From contig NZ_JAJNOC010000003.1 of the NCBI RefSeq assembly GCF_021044825.1, positions 310,001-374,000 on the forward strand: 64,000 bases of DNA. The letters run 5' to 3'. How positions within the stretch are numbered: the first letter of the stretch is position 1; each line of letters starts with the position of its first letter. The position numbers and the translations under genes are program-made. Shown one piece after another: positions 33,570 to 43,154 of the stretch. Source of the DNA: Massilia phyllostachyos. GTDB taxonomy: Bacteria; Pseudomonadota; Gammaproteobacteria; Burkholderiales; Burkholderiaceae_D. The notes under the pieces were generated by a model. The model was not told where the DNA came from and did not search any database. It saw only the letters and a list, made by a program, of their open reading frames with translations.

Positions 33570-36287
33570 ATGGCCGAAATCAGCCGCGTTGCCCTGTTTG
33601 GAAAGCTCAATTCGCTGTGCTACCGCGCGATCGAGAGCAGCACCGTGTTCTGCAAGCTGCGCGGGAATCCCTACGTGGAGATGATCCACTGGGTGCACCA
33701 GATCCTGCAGCTGCAGGACTCCGACCTGCACCGCATCATCCGCCACTACGAGCTCGATGGCGCCGTGCTGGCGCGCGATCTAACGGCGGCGCTCGACCGC
33801 CTGCCGCGCGGGGCGACGTCGGTCACCGATCTTTCCTCGCAACTGGAAGAGACGGTGGAACGCGCCTGGGTGTTCGGCACCCTGATGTTCGGCGAGTCGT
33901 CGGTGCGCAGCGGCCACCTGGTGTTCGGCATGCTCAAGACCACGAACCTGCGCAACGCCCTGTACGCGATGAGCCGCCAGTTCGAGCGCATCAAGGCCGA
34001 CGACCTGTCGGACCGCTTCGCGACGCTGCTGAAGGAGTCGCCGGAGGCAAAGATGGCGGCGTCCGACGGCTTCCAGGCGGCGGCCTCCGGCGAGGCGTCG
34101 GGCGCGATCGCGCCGGCCCAGATGGGCAAGCAGGAAGCATTGAAAAAATTCACGGTAGACCTGACCGAGCAGGCCAGGAGCGGCAAGATGGATCCGATTG
34201 TCGGCCGCGACGACGAAATCCGCCAAATGGTCGACATCCTGATGCGGCGCCGCCAGAACAACCCGATCATGATCGGCGAGGCCGGCGTCGGCAAGACTGC
34301 GGTGGTGGAAGGTTTTGCGCAGCGCATCGCGCGCGGCGACGTGCCGCCTTCATTGAAAGACGTCGAACTGCGCACGCTGGATGTCGGCCTGCTGCAGGCC
34401 GGCGCCAGCATGAAGGGCGAGTTCGAACAGCGCCTGCGTTCCGTGATCGATGAAGTCCAGGCGAGCCAGAAACCGATCATCCTGTTCATCGACGAAACCC
34501 ACACCCTGGTCGGCGCCGGCGGCGCGGCCGGCACCGGCGATGCGGCCAATCTGCTGAAACCCGCGCTGGCGCGCGGCACCCTGCGCACCATCGGCGCCAC
34601 CACCTTCGCCGAATACAAGAAGCACATCGAGAAGGACCCGGCGCTGACCCGCCGCTTCCAGAGCATCCAGGTCGACGAGCCGAGCGAAGAGCGCGCGATC
34701 CTGATGATGCGCGGCGTCGCCTCGACCATGGAAAAGCACCACCAGGTGCAGATCCTCGACGAGGCGCTGGAAGCGGCCGTGAAACTCTCGCACCGCTACA
34801 TCCCGGCGCGCCAGTTGCCGGACAAATCGGTGAGCCTGATCGACACCGCCTGCGCGCGCGTGGCGGTCAGCCTGCACGCCACCCCGGCCGAAGTCGACGA
34901 CAGCCGCAAGCGCATCGAGGCCTTGAGGGTGGAGATGGAGATCATCCGCCGCGAGAACGCGATCGGCATCGAGACGGCGGCGCGTGCGAACGAGGTCGAA
35001 TCCTCGCTGGCGGCCGAGCAGGACCGCCTGGCCGGCCTGGAAGGGCGCTGGAACGACGAGCGGGCGCTGGTCGACGAGTTGCTGGCCTTGCGCGCGCAGT
35101 TGCGCGACGGTGCGCGTCCGGTCGAGGGCACCGGCAGCAAGCTGGAAGCGGCGGCCCTTGAAGCGGCGCCGGTACAGGACGAGAACGAACGCGCCGCGCT
35201 GAAGGAACAGATGCAGGCGGTGCAGGCGAAACTGAGCGCGCTGCAGGGCGAGAACCCGCTGATCCTGCCGACCGTCGACTACCAGGCGGTGGCCGCGGTG
35301 GTGGGCGACTGGACCGGCATCCCGGTCGGCCGCATGGCGCGCAACGAGATGGAGACCATCCTCAATATCGCCAATACCCTGAGCCAGCGCGTGATCGGCC
35401 AGGACCATGCGATGGAGATGATCGCCAAGCGCATCCAGACCTCGCGCGCGGGACTGGACAATCCGAGCAAACCAATCGGCGTGTTCATGCTGGCCGGGAC
35501 TTCCGGCGTGGGCAAGACCGAGACCGCGCTGGCGCTGGCCGAAGCGCTGTACGGCGGGGAGCAGAACCTCATCACGATCAATATGAGCGAGTTCCAGGAA
35601 GCGCACACCGTGTCGACCTTGAAGGGCGCGCCGCCGGGCTACGTGGGCTATGGCGAAGGCGGCGTGCTGACCGAGGCGGTGCGCCGCAAGCCCTATTCGG
35701 TGGTGCTGCTCGACGAAGTCGAGAAGGCGCACCCGGACGTGCACGAGATGTTCTTCCAGGTCTTCGACAAGGGCTTCATGGAAGACGGGGAGGGGCGTTT
35801 CATCGACTTCAAGAACACGCTGATCATCCTGACCACCAATGCCGGCACCGACCTGATCGCGGGCCTGTGCAAGGACCCGGACCTGATGCCGGATCCGGAA
35901 GGCATGGCCAAGGCCCTGCGCGCGCCGCTGCTGAAGGTGTTCCCACCGGCGCTGCTGGGGCGCTTGGTCACGATTCCGTATTACCCGCTGTCGGACGAGA
36001 TGCTGGGGTCGATCGTACGGCTGCAACTGAACCGCATCAAGAAGCGGGTCCAGGCGCGGTACAAGATTCCGTTCACGTATTCGGATGACGTGGTGAAGCT
36101 GGTGGTGTCGCGCTGCACCGAGAGCGAGTCGGGGGGGCGGATGATCAATGCGATTCTGACCAATACGATGCTGCCGGATATCAGCAGGGAGTTTCTGAAT
36201 CGGATGATTGCAGGCAGCACGATCGGACGAGTCCACGTCGGTGTCGCAGACACTGCATTCACTTATGCGTTTGATGTAACGCAGTAA
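33570..36287 (+). CDS. tssH: T6SS sheath-disassembly ATPase TssH (ClpV)
   Basis: A 905-residue AAA+ unfoldase that recycles contracted sheaths by pulling on TssC. An N-terminal Clp-N domain (about 1-150) precedes two ATPase modules. Walker A1 is GEAGVGKT (residue 236) with Walker B ILFIDETHTLVGAGG, and Walker A2 is GTSGVGKT (residue 643) with VVLLDEVEKAHPDVHEMFF. A coiled-coil middle domain lies between (RKRIEALRVEMEIIRRENA). The start at 33570 fits homology and spacing. The last 250 bases are visibly less GC-rich and lead into the low-GC effector gene. Confidence 0.96.
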   Translation: MAEISRVALFGKLNSLCYRAIESSTVFCKLRGNPYVEMIHWVHQILQLQDSDLHRIIRHYELDGAVLARDLTAALDRLPRGATSVTDLSSQLEETVERAWVFGTLMFGESSVRSGHLVFGMLKTTNLRNALYAMSRQFERIKADDLSDRFATLLKESPEAKMAASDGFQAAASGEASGAIAPAQMGKQEALKKFTVDLTEQARSGKMDPIVGRDDEIRQMVDILMRRRQNNPIMIGEAGVGKTAVVEGFAQRIARGDVPPSLKDVELRTLDVGLLQAGASMKGEFEQRLRSVIDEVQASQKPIILFIDETHTLVGAGGAAGTGDAANLLKPALARGTLRTIGATTFAEYKKHIEKDPALTRRFQSIQVDEPSEERAILMMRGVASTMEKHHQVQILDEALEAAVKLSHRYIPARQLPDKSVSLIDTACARVAVSLHATPAEVDDSRKRIEALRVEMEIIRRENAIGIETAARANEVESSLAAEQDRLAGLEGRWNDERALVDELLALRAQLRDGARPVEGTGSKLEAAALEAAPVQDENERAALKEQMQAVQAKLSALQGENPLILPTVDYQAVAAVVGDWTGIPVGRMARNEMETILNIANTLSQRVIGQDHAMEMIAKRIQTSRAGLDNPSKPIGVFMLAGTSGVGKTETALALAEALYGGEQNLITINMSEFQEAHTVSTLKGAPPGYVGYGEGGVLTEAVRRKPYSVVLLDEVEKAHPDVHEMFFQVFDKGFMEDGEGRFIDFKNTLIILTTNAGTDLIAGLCKDPDLMPDPEGMAKALRAPLLKVFPPALLGRLVTIPYYPLSDEMLGSIVRLQLNRIKKRVQARYKIPFTYSDDVVKLVVSRCTESESGGRMINAILTNTMLPDISREFLNRMIAGSTIGRVHVGVADTAFTYAFDVTQ

Positions 36288-36375
36288 TGCCGCGTAGGTA
36301 TGGTGAAGCAAATGGCGTATACATGCCTACGCATGGGCATGATGCCGGAGCGAAACAGTTGGTCCGGTCCCGAGG

Positions 36376-36407
36376 AATTGCCTGCGGACGTTCCGCGGAC
36401 GGCAATT
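36376..36407 (+). terminator. possible stem-loop before the effector gene
   Basis: AATTGCC (36376-36382) pairs with GGCAATT (36401-36407) and an inner GCGGA/TCCGC (36384-36388, 36392-36396) closes a 3-base loop; an unpaired bulge separates the stems and TTTGATT follows. It lies 89 bases after the clpV stop and could reduce read-through into the effector gene. The bulge and poor T-run make it a weak case. Confidence 0.3.
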
Positions 36408-36438
36408 TGATTAACTGGTCATTGGAGCGAAGATAAGT

Positions 36439-37359
36439 ATGCCAACCGAAGAACGGTTCACTGATGTGGAGCCTTTGTCGTACTACTACAAGCATGGGTA
36501 CAAGTTAATGAATCCGTTCTGCCGGATTCTTTCGGAAAGTCCGCAGTATCGATATATCCTCGAGTGGCGGAATCTCCAATATGAGGGTGAAAAGGATTCA
36601 AGGCAGGTGGTTGCCGATAGCGTCACAATCAAGGCATTGATGACCCTGAAACGAAGCCTGGATTCCAAATCGTGGGACCTGCTGAATCTTGACGAGTCGT
36701 CGGTAAATAGTGTCCTCACCGGTGATGCAGGGGCCGAACACCGGCTAATGGTCAGTACATACCGCGAGATGGGTGTCACGACTGACATGCCTTCCGAGGG
36801 AGACGTCCTGAAGTACGCGAGGAAAACTTCGCGAGATCGACTGGGGGCCTTATGGCACTTGCTCGTCGAGACCAGAAGGGCACTTGCGGCAGCATCGCCT
36901 CCCGCATGTTCCTGGCTGATTCGTGGCGATACGGACGGGATGATCGGATACCTTGCAACCCAAGGTGCAACATTTCCACCGGCTACTCCCCTGGCCGCTT
37001 CCTGCCAGTTCGACAGGACATGGCAAACCAATCAGTTCTTTTCGACCAGCGACGGGGATGAACTGGCCTCCTTGGCCGGACGGGCCCTGATATGGCTTAT
37101 ACGCATCAATCCTGGCGCAACCCAAGGTCGGGTCGGGGGACTATACACGTCCGAGGCCGAGATATTGTTTCCCTACGATGTCACCCTGCGACTGAACGGC
37201 GGCGTTCTTGTCTCTTCCGTGGAGCAGATCGACAACGTGAATCTCGCTTCTTTCGATAAACCTGAGGAATTGCGAAAAAAACTGCGCCAGGTGTATAAAG
37301 CGAACCAGAGTTCCCTCACGAATGGCAAAGCACGATTTCTGGTTGCGACGGAAGAATGA
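36439..37359 (+). CDS. putative T6SS ADP-ribosyltransferase effector
   Basis: A 306-residue protein that I assign to the arginine-type (R-S-E) mono-ADP-ribosyltransferases by motif. These are Arg162 in WLIRGDT, the Ser-Thr-Ser motif in NQFFSTSDGDE (Ser202), and the ExE motif in YTSEAEILFPYDVTLRL (Glu239, Glu241), with the family-like strand RALIWLIRI between. Residues 1-150 show no known domain, signal peptide or membrane segment. The enzyme would use NAD+ to modify an unknown target in a recipient cell. The gene stands between clpV and the PAAR-like and vgrG genes, the usual place for a T6SS cargo. Base composition is clearly lower in G+C than the flanking genes, suggesting transfer. No normal-sized immunity gene follows. 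Role and fold are inference from motifs and context. Confidence 0.72.
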   Translation: MPTEERFTDVEPLSYYYKHGYKLMNPFCRILSESPQYRYILEWRNLQYEGEKDSRQVVADSVTIKALMTLKRSLDSKSWDLLNLDESSVNSVLTGDAGAEHRLMVSTYREMGVTTDMPSEGDVLKYARKTSRDRLGALWHLLVETRRALAAASPPACSWLIRGDTDGMIGYLATQGATFPPATPLAASCQFDRTWQTNQFFSTSDGDELASLAGRALIWLIRINPGATQGRVGGLYTSEAEILFPYDVTLRLNGGVLVSSVEQIDNVNLASFDKPEELRKKLRQVYKANQSSLTNGKARFLVATEE

Positions 37360-37469
37360 TGAATCGCTCCAGACACTTTATTCGTGAGTTCAGCGTCGAA
37401 GTGACGATTACTGAGCAATGCCGGTCGATCACCAGCATTCGCTTTGGCGCAGGAATCGAGCATGCCTAG
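37359..37469 (+). CDS. 36-codon reading frame after the effector gene (doubtful)
   Basis: An ATG overlapping the effector stop (ATGA) opens a 36-codon frame that ends 6 bases inside the DUF4150 gene. The peptide begins MNRSRHFIREFSVEVTITEQ and resembles nothing I know. It stands where an immunity gene would be expected but is very short. It could be the remnant of one, a leader coupling effector and PAAR translation, or chance. Confidence 0.3.
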   Translation: MNRSRHFIREFSVEVTITEQCRSITSIRFGAGIEHA

Positions 37470-37851
37470 CCAGGTATCCATGGGCGCCATGATGACCTGC
37501 ACCTTCGGCGTAGCCCCATCCTCCCTGGTGGTGCTCCCGAAGAACAAGGTCCTGTGCGAGGGCCCGCCCGCCGCAAACATCATGGACCACGTCCCGATGC
37601 TGAACATCCTGCCCTTCGGGATGTGCAGCTCGCCGGCCAACCCGACCGTCGCCGCAGCCACCGCGGCGGCGCTGGGCGTGCTCACGCCCATGCCCTGCAT
37701 CCCGGCGACGTCCGCCCCCTGGGTGCCCGGCGCCCCGACGGTCATGATCGCCAACATGCCCGCCCTCGACAACGTCTCCAAGTGCATGTGCAACTGGGGC
37801 GGCGTGATCGGCTTCACGAATGCCGGCACCGTCAAGACCATGATTCCCTAG
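37462..37851 (+). CDS. PAAR-like DUF4150 spike-tip protein
   Basis: A 129-residue DUF4150/PAAR-like protein that caps the VgrG spike and links effectors to it. Features are VSMGAMMTCTFGVAPSSL near the start, conserved Cys and His/Met patches (MDHVPMLNILPFGMCSSP, MPCIPATSAPWVPGAP) and the C-terminal CMCNWGGVIGFTNAG. The start at 37462 fits homology; an in-frame ATG-like start at 37444 adds six residues. It lies 21 bases before vgrG, so effector, adaptor and spike form one cargo cassette. Confidence 0.87.
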   Translation: MPSQVSMGAMMTCTFGVAPSSLVVLPKNKVLCEGPPAANIMDHVPMLNILPFGMCSSPANPTVAAATAAALGVLTPMPCIPATSAPWVPGAPTVMIANMPALDNVSKCMCNWGGVIGFTNAGTVKTMIP

Positions 37852-37872
37852 CCTGAATAGAGTTCGCACCGC

Positions 37873-39852
37873 ATGCCTCTCCTCCCCACCCAAGCCGAGC
37901 GTGAAGTTTCCGTCAAGTCGGCGCTCGCCGACGACGTGCTGCTATTCCGGAGCATGAGCTGCAGCGAAGCGCTGGGCCGGATATTCACCTATCGCCTGGA
38001 GCTGTCCTCGACCAAGGGCGACATCAAGATCGCCGACGTGCTGGGCACCAGCATGACCGTGGTGCTCGACCTGCCGGAAGGCGGCGAGCGCTATTTCAAT
38101 GGCGTCGTCACGCGCTTCGCCTACCGCGGCTGGCGCGACGGCATGGCCAGCTACGAGGCGGTGCTGCATCCGTCCCTGTGGCTGCTGACGCGTTCCTCGA
38201 ACTGCCGCATCTTCCAGGACAAGAGCGCGATCGACATCGTCAAGGCGGTGTGCGGCGACGCGGCCTACGGCGGCCTGATTTCGCTGGACGTCGCCAGCCT
38301 GTCCGGCACGCCGGCCGCGCGCACCTATTGCGTCCAGTACCGCGAGACCGACTTCAACTTCGTCTGCCGCCTGCTGGAAGAAGAGGGCATCTACTTCTTC
38401 TTCAAGCACGAGGACGGCGCCCACACGCTGGTGCTGGCGGACAGCTACGGCGCCCATGCGCCGGCCGAGGGCTACGCCACGGTGCAGTTCCGCGACGAGG
38501 ACAGGACCAGCAGTGCGCTGGAAGAGTCGGTGACGCGCTTCGCGCCGGGCGGCGAGATCCAGGCTAGCGTCTATGCGCTCAACGACTTCGACTTCGAGAA
38601 GGTCTCGAGCAGCACGACCGGCGGCCTGCTGGTCAAGGCGACGATCGCCGCCGCCTTCGGCCAGCCATCGTATGAGCAGTACGACTATCCGGGACGCTAC
38701 ACGGCCGCCAGTGCCGGCACCGGTTTCGCGCGTGGGCGCATGGAAGCCTTGCACGGCCAGTGCGAGCAGATCGAGGCCTACGGCACCGCACGCGGCTTGA
38801 CGACCGGCGCCTTGTTCACGCTGTCCGACCACCCGCGCGACGACCAGAATCGCGAGTTCCTGGTCACCTCCGCCGAGACCGAGATCGTTGGCACGGCTTA
38901 CGCCAGTGGACACGGCCAGGGCAGCACCGAGTTCCGCTGCGCCTTCCAGGCGGTCGGCAAGGAGCACAGCTACCGCGCGCCGGTCACGGCGCGCAAGCCC
39001 TTCGTGCACGGCCCGCAGACCGCCATGGTGGTCGGCAAGGCCGGCGAGGAGATCTGGACCGACAAGTACGGCCGGGTCAAGGTGCAGTTCCACTGGGAGC
39101 GCGACGGCAAGCATGATGAGACCAGCTCGTGCTGGGTGCGGGTGCAGCAGGGCTGGGCCGGCAAGTCCTGGGGCACGATGTTCATTCCGCGCATCGGCAT
39201 GGAGGTGGTGGTCAGCTTCCTCGAGGGCGACCCCGACCAGCCCTTGATCACCGGCTGCGTCTACAACGGCGACAGCATGCCGCCCTACGCGCTGCCAAGC
39301 GAGCAGACCAAGTCGACCATCAAGTCGAATTCCTCGAAGGGCGGCGGCGGCTTCAACGAGATCCGCTTCGAGGACAAGAAGGACAGCGAAGAGATCTTCA
39401 TCCAGGCGGAGAAGGACTTCAACCGCGTGGTCAAGAACAACGACACCCTGAAGGTCGGCTTCGACAAAGCGGACAAGGGCGACCAGACCATCGAGATCAA
39501 GAACGACCGCAGCCTGGACGTGGGCCACGACCTCAAGGAACATGTGGCCAACGACCACACGGTCACCATCGACAACAACCAGACGGTCAAGATCACCGGC
39601 GACCAGAAGGTGACGGTGTCGAAGACCATCGTGGTCGAAGCGACCACCTCGATCGAGCTGAAAGTAGGAGGGAGCAGCATCAAGATCGAGCCGGCCAAGA
39701 TCACGCTCAAGTCGACCCAGATCGCGATCGAGGCCGAAGCGGCCATGGACATCAAGGCCGGCGCCATGATGAACGTGAAGTCGGGCGCGCCGATGTCGGT
39801 GAAGTCGGATGCCATCGTCACCATCGAAGGCGCCCTGGTGAAGATCAATTGA
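37873..39852 (+). CDS. vgrG: T6SS spike protein VgrG (TssI)
   Basis: A 659-residue VgrG. The gp27-like base domain covers roughly residues 1-370 (DVLLFRSMSCSEALGRIFTY, YCVQYRETDFNFVCRLLEEE, GIYFFFKHEDGAHTLVL). The OB-fold/gp5 region follows (GRVKVQFHWERDGKHDETSS, CWVRVQQGWAGKSWGTMFIP) with RIGMEVVVSFLEGDPDQPLI. A C-terminal beta-helix of short repeats (VTIDNNQTVKITGDQKVTV, SIKIEPAKITLKSTQIAIEA) ends without any extra effector domain. It is the only vgrG in the window and adjoins the DUF4150 and ADP-ribosyltransferase genes. Confidence 0.96.
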   Translation: MPLLPTQAEREVSVKSALADDVLLFRSMSCSEALGRIFTYRLELSSTKGDIKIADVLGTSMTVVLDLPEGGERYFNGVVTRFAYRGWRDGMASYEAVLHPSLWLLTRSSNCRIFQDKSAIDIVKAVCGDAAYGGLISLDVASLSGTPAARTYCVQYRETDFNFVCRLLEEEGIYFFFKHEDGAHTLVLADSYGAHAPAEGYATVQFRDEDRTSSALEESVTRFAPGGEIQASVYALNDFDFEKVSSSTTGGLLVKATIAAAFGQPSYEQYDYPGRYTAASAGTGFARGRMEALHGQCEQIEAYGTARGLTTGALFTLSDHPRDDQNREFLVTSAETEIVGTAYASGHGQGSTEFRCAFQAVGKEHSYRAPVTARKPFVHGPQTAMVVGKAGEEIWTDKYGRVKVQFHWERDGKHDETSSCWVRVQQGWAGKSWGTMFIPRIGMEVVVSFLEGDPDQPLITGCVYNGDSMPPYALPSEQTKSTIKSNSSKGGGGFNEIRFEDKKDSEEIFIQAEKDFNRVVKNNDTLKVGFDKADKGDQTIEIKNDRSLDVGHDLKEHVANDHTVTIDNNQTVKITGDQKVTVSKTIVVEATTSIELKVGGSSIKIEPAKITLKSTQIAIEAEAAMDIKAGAMMNVKSGAPMSVKSDAIVTIEGALVKIN

Positions 39853-39860
39853 GGCCTGCG

Positions 39861-40718
39861 ATGCGCATTCCGCTTTTCCTGGCTTGTCTGCTGCTTGCGG
39901 CGCCGGCCGCCGCGCAAACGCCGGCGGTGCGCGCGCCGGCGGTCCTGACCCTGGCCGAGCAGCCGCTGCGCCTGATCCGCGGGACGGCCGTGTACAGGGC
40001 GCAGGCCGGGGTCGCCCTGCAGAAGGACGACATTCTGGAGACCGGCGCCGCCGGCGCCCAGTGCGAAGCCGCATCAGGCGCCATCGTCGCGCTGGGTCCG
40101 CAGACACGGGTGCTGGTGCAGGATCTGCCCACCGGCGGCAAGGGAACCTCGCTGGCCGTGCTGCGCGGCTGGGTCAAGCTGATGACGGATGGCGGCAAGC
40201 CGGGCCTGGTGGCGACGCCCGCCCTGCAGCTCTCGCTGGTCTCCGGCTCGGCCATCGTGCGCGCCGGCGAGGATGGCCGGGATGCGATGTTTGCGGAAGA
40301 GGGCGCCCAGCAGCTCGCGAAGGTGGAGAAGGGCAAATCCGGCGCGCCCCTGAAGCTGGCCGCCGAACAGTATGCCGAGATCGACCCGGCCAAGCCGCAG
40401 CCGGTGGCGGGACGCCCTCCGCGCGCCTTCGTCACGGCGATGCCGCCGTCCTTCCGCGACCGCCTGGCCAGGGTGCCGAACCTGGCGAACGCGGGCAAGG
40501 TGGCGCCGCTCAAGGAGCGCGACGCCGACTTCGCCGACGTCGAGCCGTGGCTGGCGGCGCGGCTGCCGGGCGTGAAACCGTTCGTCGCGCGCTTTCGTCC
40601 GCGCCTGGCCGATCCGGTATTTCGCAAGCAGCTCGAACGCGCGCTCGGCCAACAGCCCGAGTGGAAGGCCGCGCTGCATCCACCCGTGCGCCCGGGCCCG
40701 GCCGGCGTCTTGTTCTGA
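39861..40718 (+). CDS. exported FecR-like domain protein
   Basis: A 285-residue periplasmic protein. Residues 1-19 are a signal peptide (LFLACLLLAAPAAAQ). A FecR-like segment follows (RLIRGTAVYRAQAGVALQKD, DDILETG, and SGAIVALGPQTRVLVQDL, LRGWVKLMT), then a long Lys/Pro-rich C-terminal part without recognisable domains. It begins 8 bases after vgrG and is followed after 33 bases by the heme-binding sensor, so it is co-transcribed with the T6SS. FecR domains bind or transmit envelope signals in other systems; the job here is unknown. Confidence 0.72.
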   Translation: MRIPLFLACLLLAAPAAAQTPAVRAPAVLTLAEQPLRLIRGTAVYRAQAGVALQKDDILETGAAGAQCEAASGAIVALGPQTRVLVQDLPTGGKGTSLAVLRGWVKLMTDGGKPGLVATPALQLSLVSGSAIVRAGEDGRDAMFAEEGAQQLAKVEKGKSGAPLKLAAEQYAEIDPAKPQPVAGRPPRAFVTAMPPSFRDRLARVPNLANAGKVAPLKERDADFADVEPWLAARLPGVKPFVARFRPRLADPVFRKQLERALGQQPEWKAALHPPVRPGPAGVLF

Positions 40719-40751
40719 CAGCGCGGAACACAGGAATTCAGGAGACATGTC

Positions 40752-41630
40752 ATGAAGCTTTCGATCGCCGCCAAATTCAACCTGGTGTTCGTGTCCATCT
40801 TCACCGTCGGCTTCCTCGCCGCCGGCGTGGTGGCCGACCGTCTGCTCAAGGAGGACGCCAGGGAGGAGACGCTGCAGAACGCGCGCCTGCTGCTGGAAGC
40901 GGCGAAGAGCGTACGCGGCTACACCGCGGCCCAGATCGCGCCCCTGCTCGCGAACCAGATGAAGTTCGAGTTCCACCCGCAGTCGGTGCCCTCGTATTCG
41001 GCGGTCGAGAGCCTGAACGCCATCCTCAAGTCCTACCCGGACTTCTCGTACAAGGAGGCGACGCTGAACCCGACCAATTTGCGCGACAAGGCCTCGGACT
41101 GGGAAGTCGACGTGGTGAACAAGCTGCGCAGCACCGCCGACCTGAAGGAATTCGTGGGCGAACGCGACACCGCCACCGGCCGCAGCCTGTACATCGCACG
41201 GCCGCTGCAGATCAAGGATCCGGTCTGCCTGGGTTGCCACACCACGGCGGCGGCCGCGCCCAAGACCATGGTCGATATCTACGGACCGAACAACGGTTTC
41301 GGCTGGAAGCTGAACGAGATCGTCGGCGCCCAGGTGATCTCGGTGCCGATGGCGGTGCCGCTGGCGCGCGCCGACCAGATCTTCCGGCACTTCATGGCCT
41401 CGCTGTTCGGCGTCTTCCTGGCCGTGTTCGTGGCGCTGAACGTGATGGTGCACCTGTTCGTCACGCGCCGCATCAAGCACCTGGCGCAGGTGGCGGACGA
41501 CGTCAGCATGGGCAGGTTCGAGGTCCAGGAATTCGAGGTCAGGGGCAACGACGAGATCAGCGGCCTGGGACGGTCGTTCAACCGCATGCGCACCAGCCTG
41601 GCGAGCGCACTGAAGATGCTGGAAGAGTAG
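40752..41630 (+). CDS. membrane-bound heme-type sensor: DUF3365 (Tll0287-like) + HAMP
   Basis: A 292-residue protein with an N-terminal membrane anchor (VFVSIFTVGFLAAGVVA), a periplasmic DUF3365 domain (about 35-210) with a c-type heme motif CLGCH near residue 160, a second membrane helix (FGVFLAVFVALNVMVHLFV) and a HAMP linker (TRRIKHLAQVADDVSMGRFE, ISGLGRSFNRM). It ends right after the HAMP domain with no kinase, cyclase or methyl-accepting output. The kinase gene starts 8 bases later, so the sensor may signal to it across the membrane. Redox, NO, O2 or light-like stimuli are possible for this domain type; the ligand is not known. Confidence 0.82.
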   Translation: MKLSIAAKFNLVFVSIFTVGFLAAGVVADRLLKEDAREETLQNARLLLEAAKSVRGYTAAQIAPLLANQMKFEFHPQSVPSYSAVESLNAILKSYPDFSYKEATLNPTNLRDKASDWEVDVVNKLRSTADLKEFVGERDTATGRSLYIARPLQIKDPVCLGCHTTAAAAPKTMVDIYGPNNGFGWKLNEIVGAQVISVPMAVPLARADQIFRHFMASLFGVFLAVFVALNVMVHLFVTRRIKHLAQVADDVSMGRFEVQEFEVRGNDEISGLGRSFNRMRTSLASALKMLEE

Positions 41631-41637
41631 GACACAC

Positions 41638-43095
<1,458 letters not shown>

Positions 43096-43100
43096 CAATA

Positions 43101-43128
43101 TTGTATTAATAGTATGCAAAAATATCAT
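43101..43128 (+). promoter_or_regulatory. possible promoter of tagH and the tssK-tssL-tssM part
   Basis: In an AT-rich gap of 59 bases after the kinase stop, TTGTAT (43101-43106) and TATCAT (43123-43128) stand 16 bases apart, 27 bases before the tagH start. This could be an internal sigma-70 promoter. Confidence 0.4.
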
Positions 43129-43154
43129 CGTTTAAACAGCAGCACTGGAACGCC

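Noticed and set aside
37444..37461. A longer N-terminus of the DUF4150 protein
   Set aside because: Homology begins at the ATG at 37462, and the six extra residues have no ribosome site.
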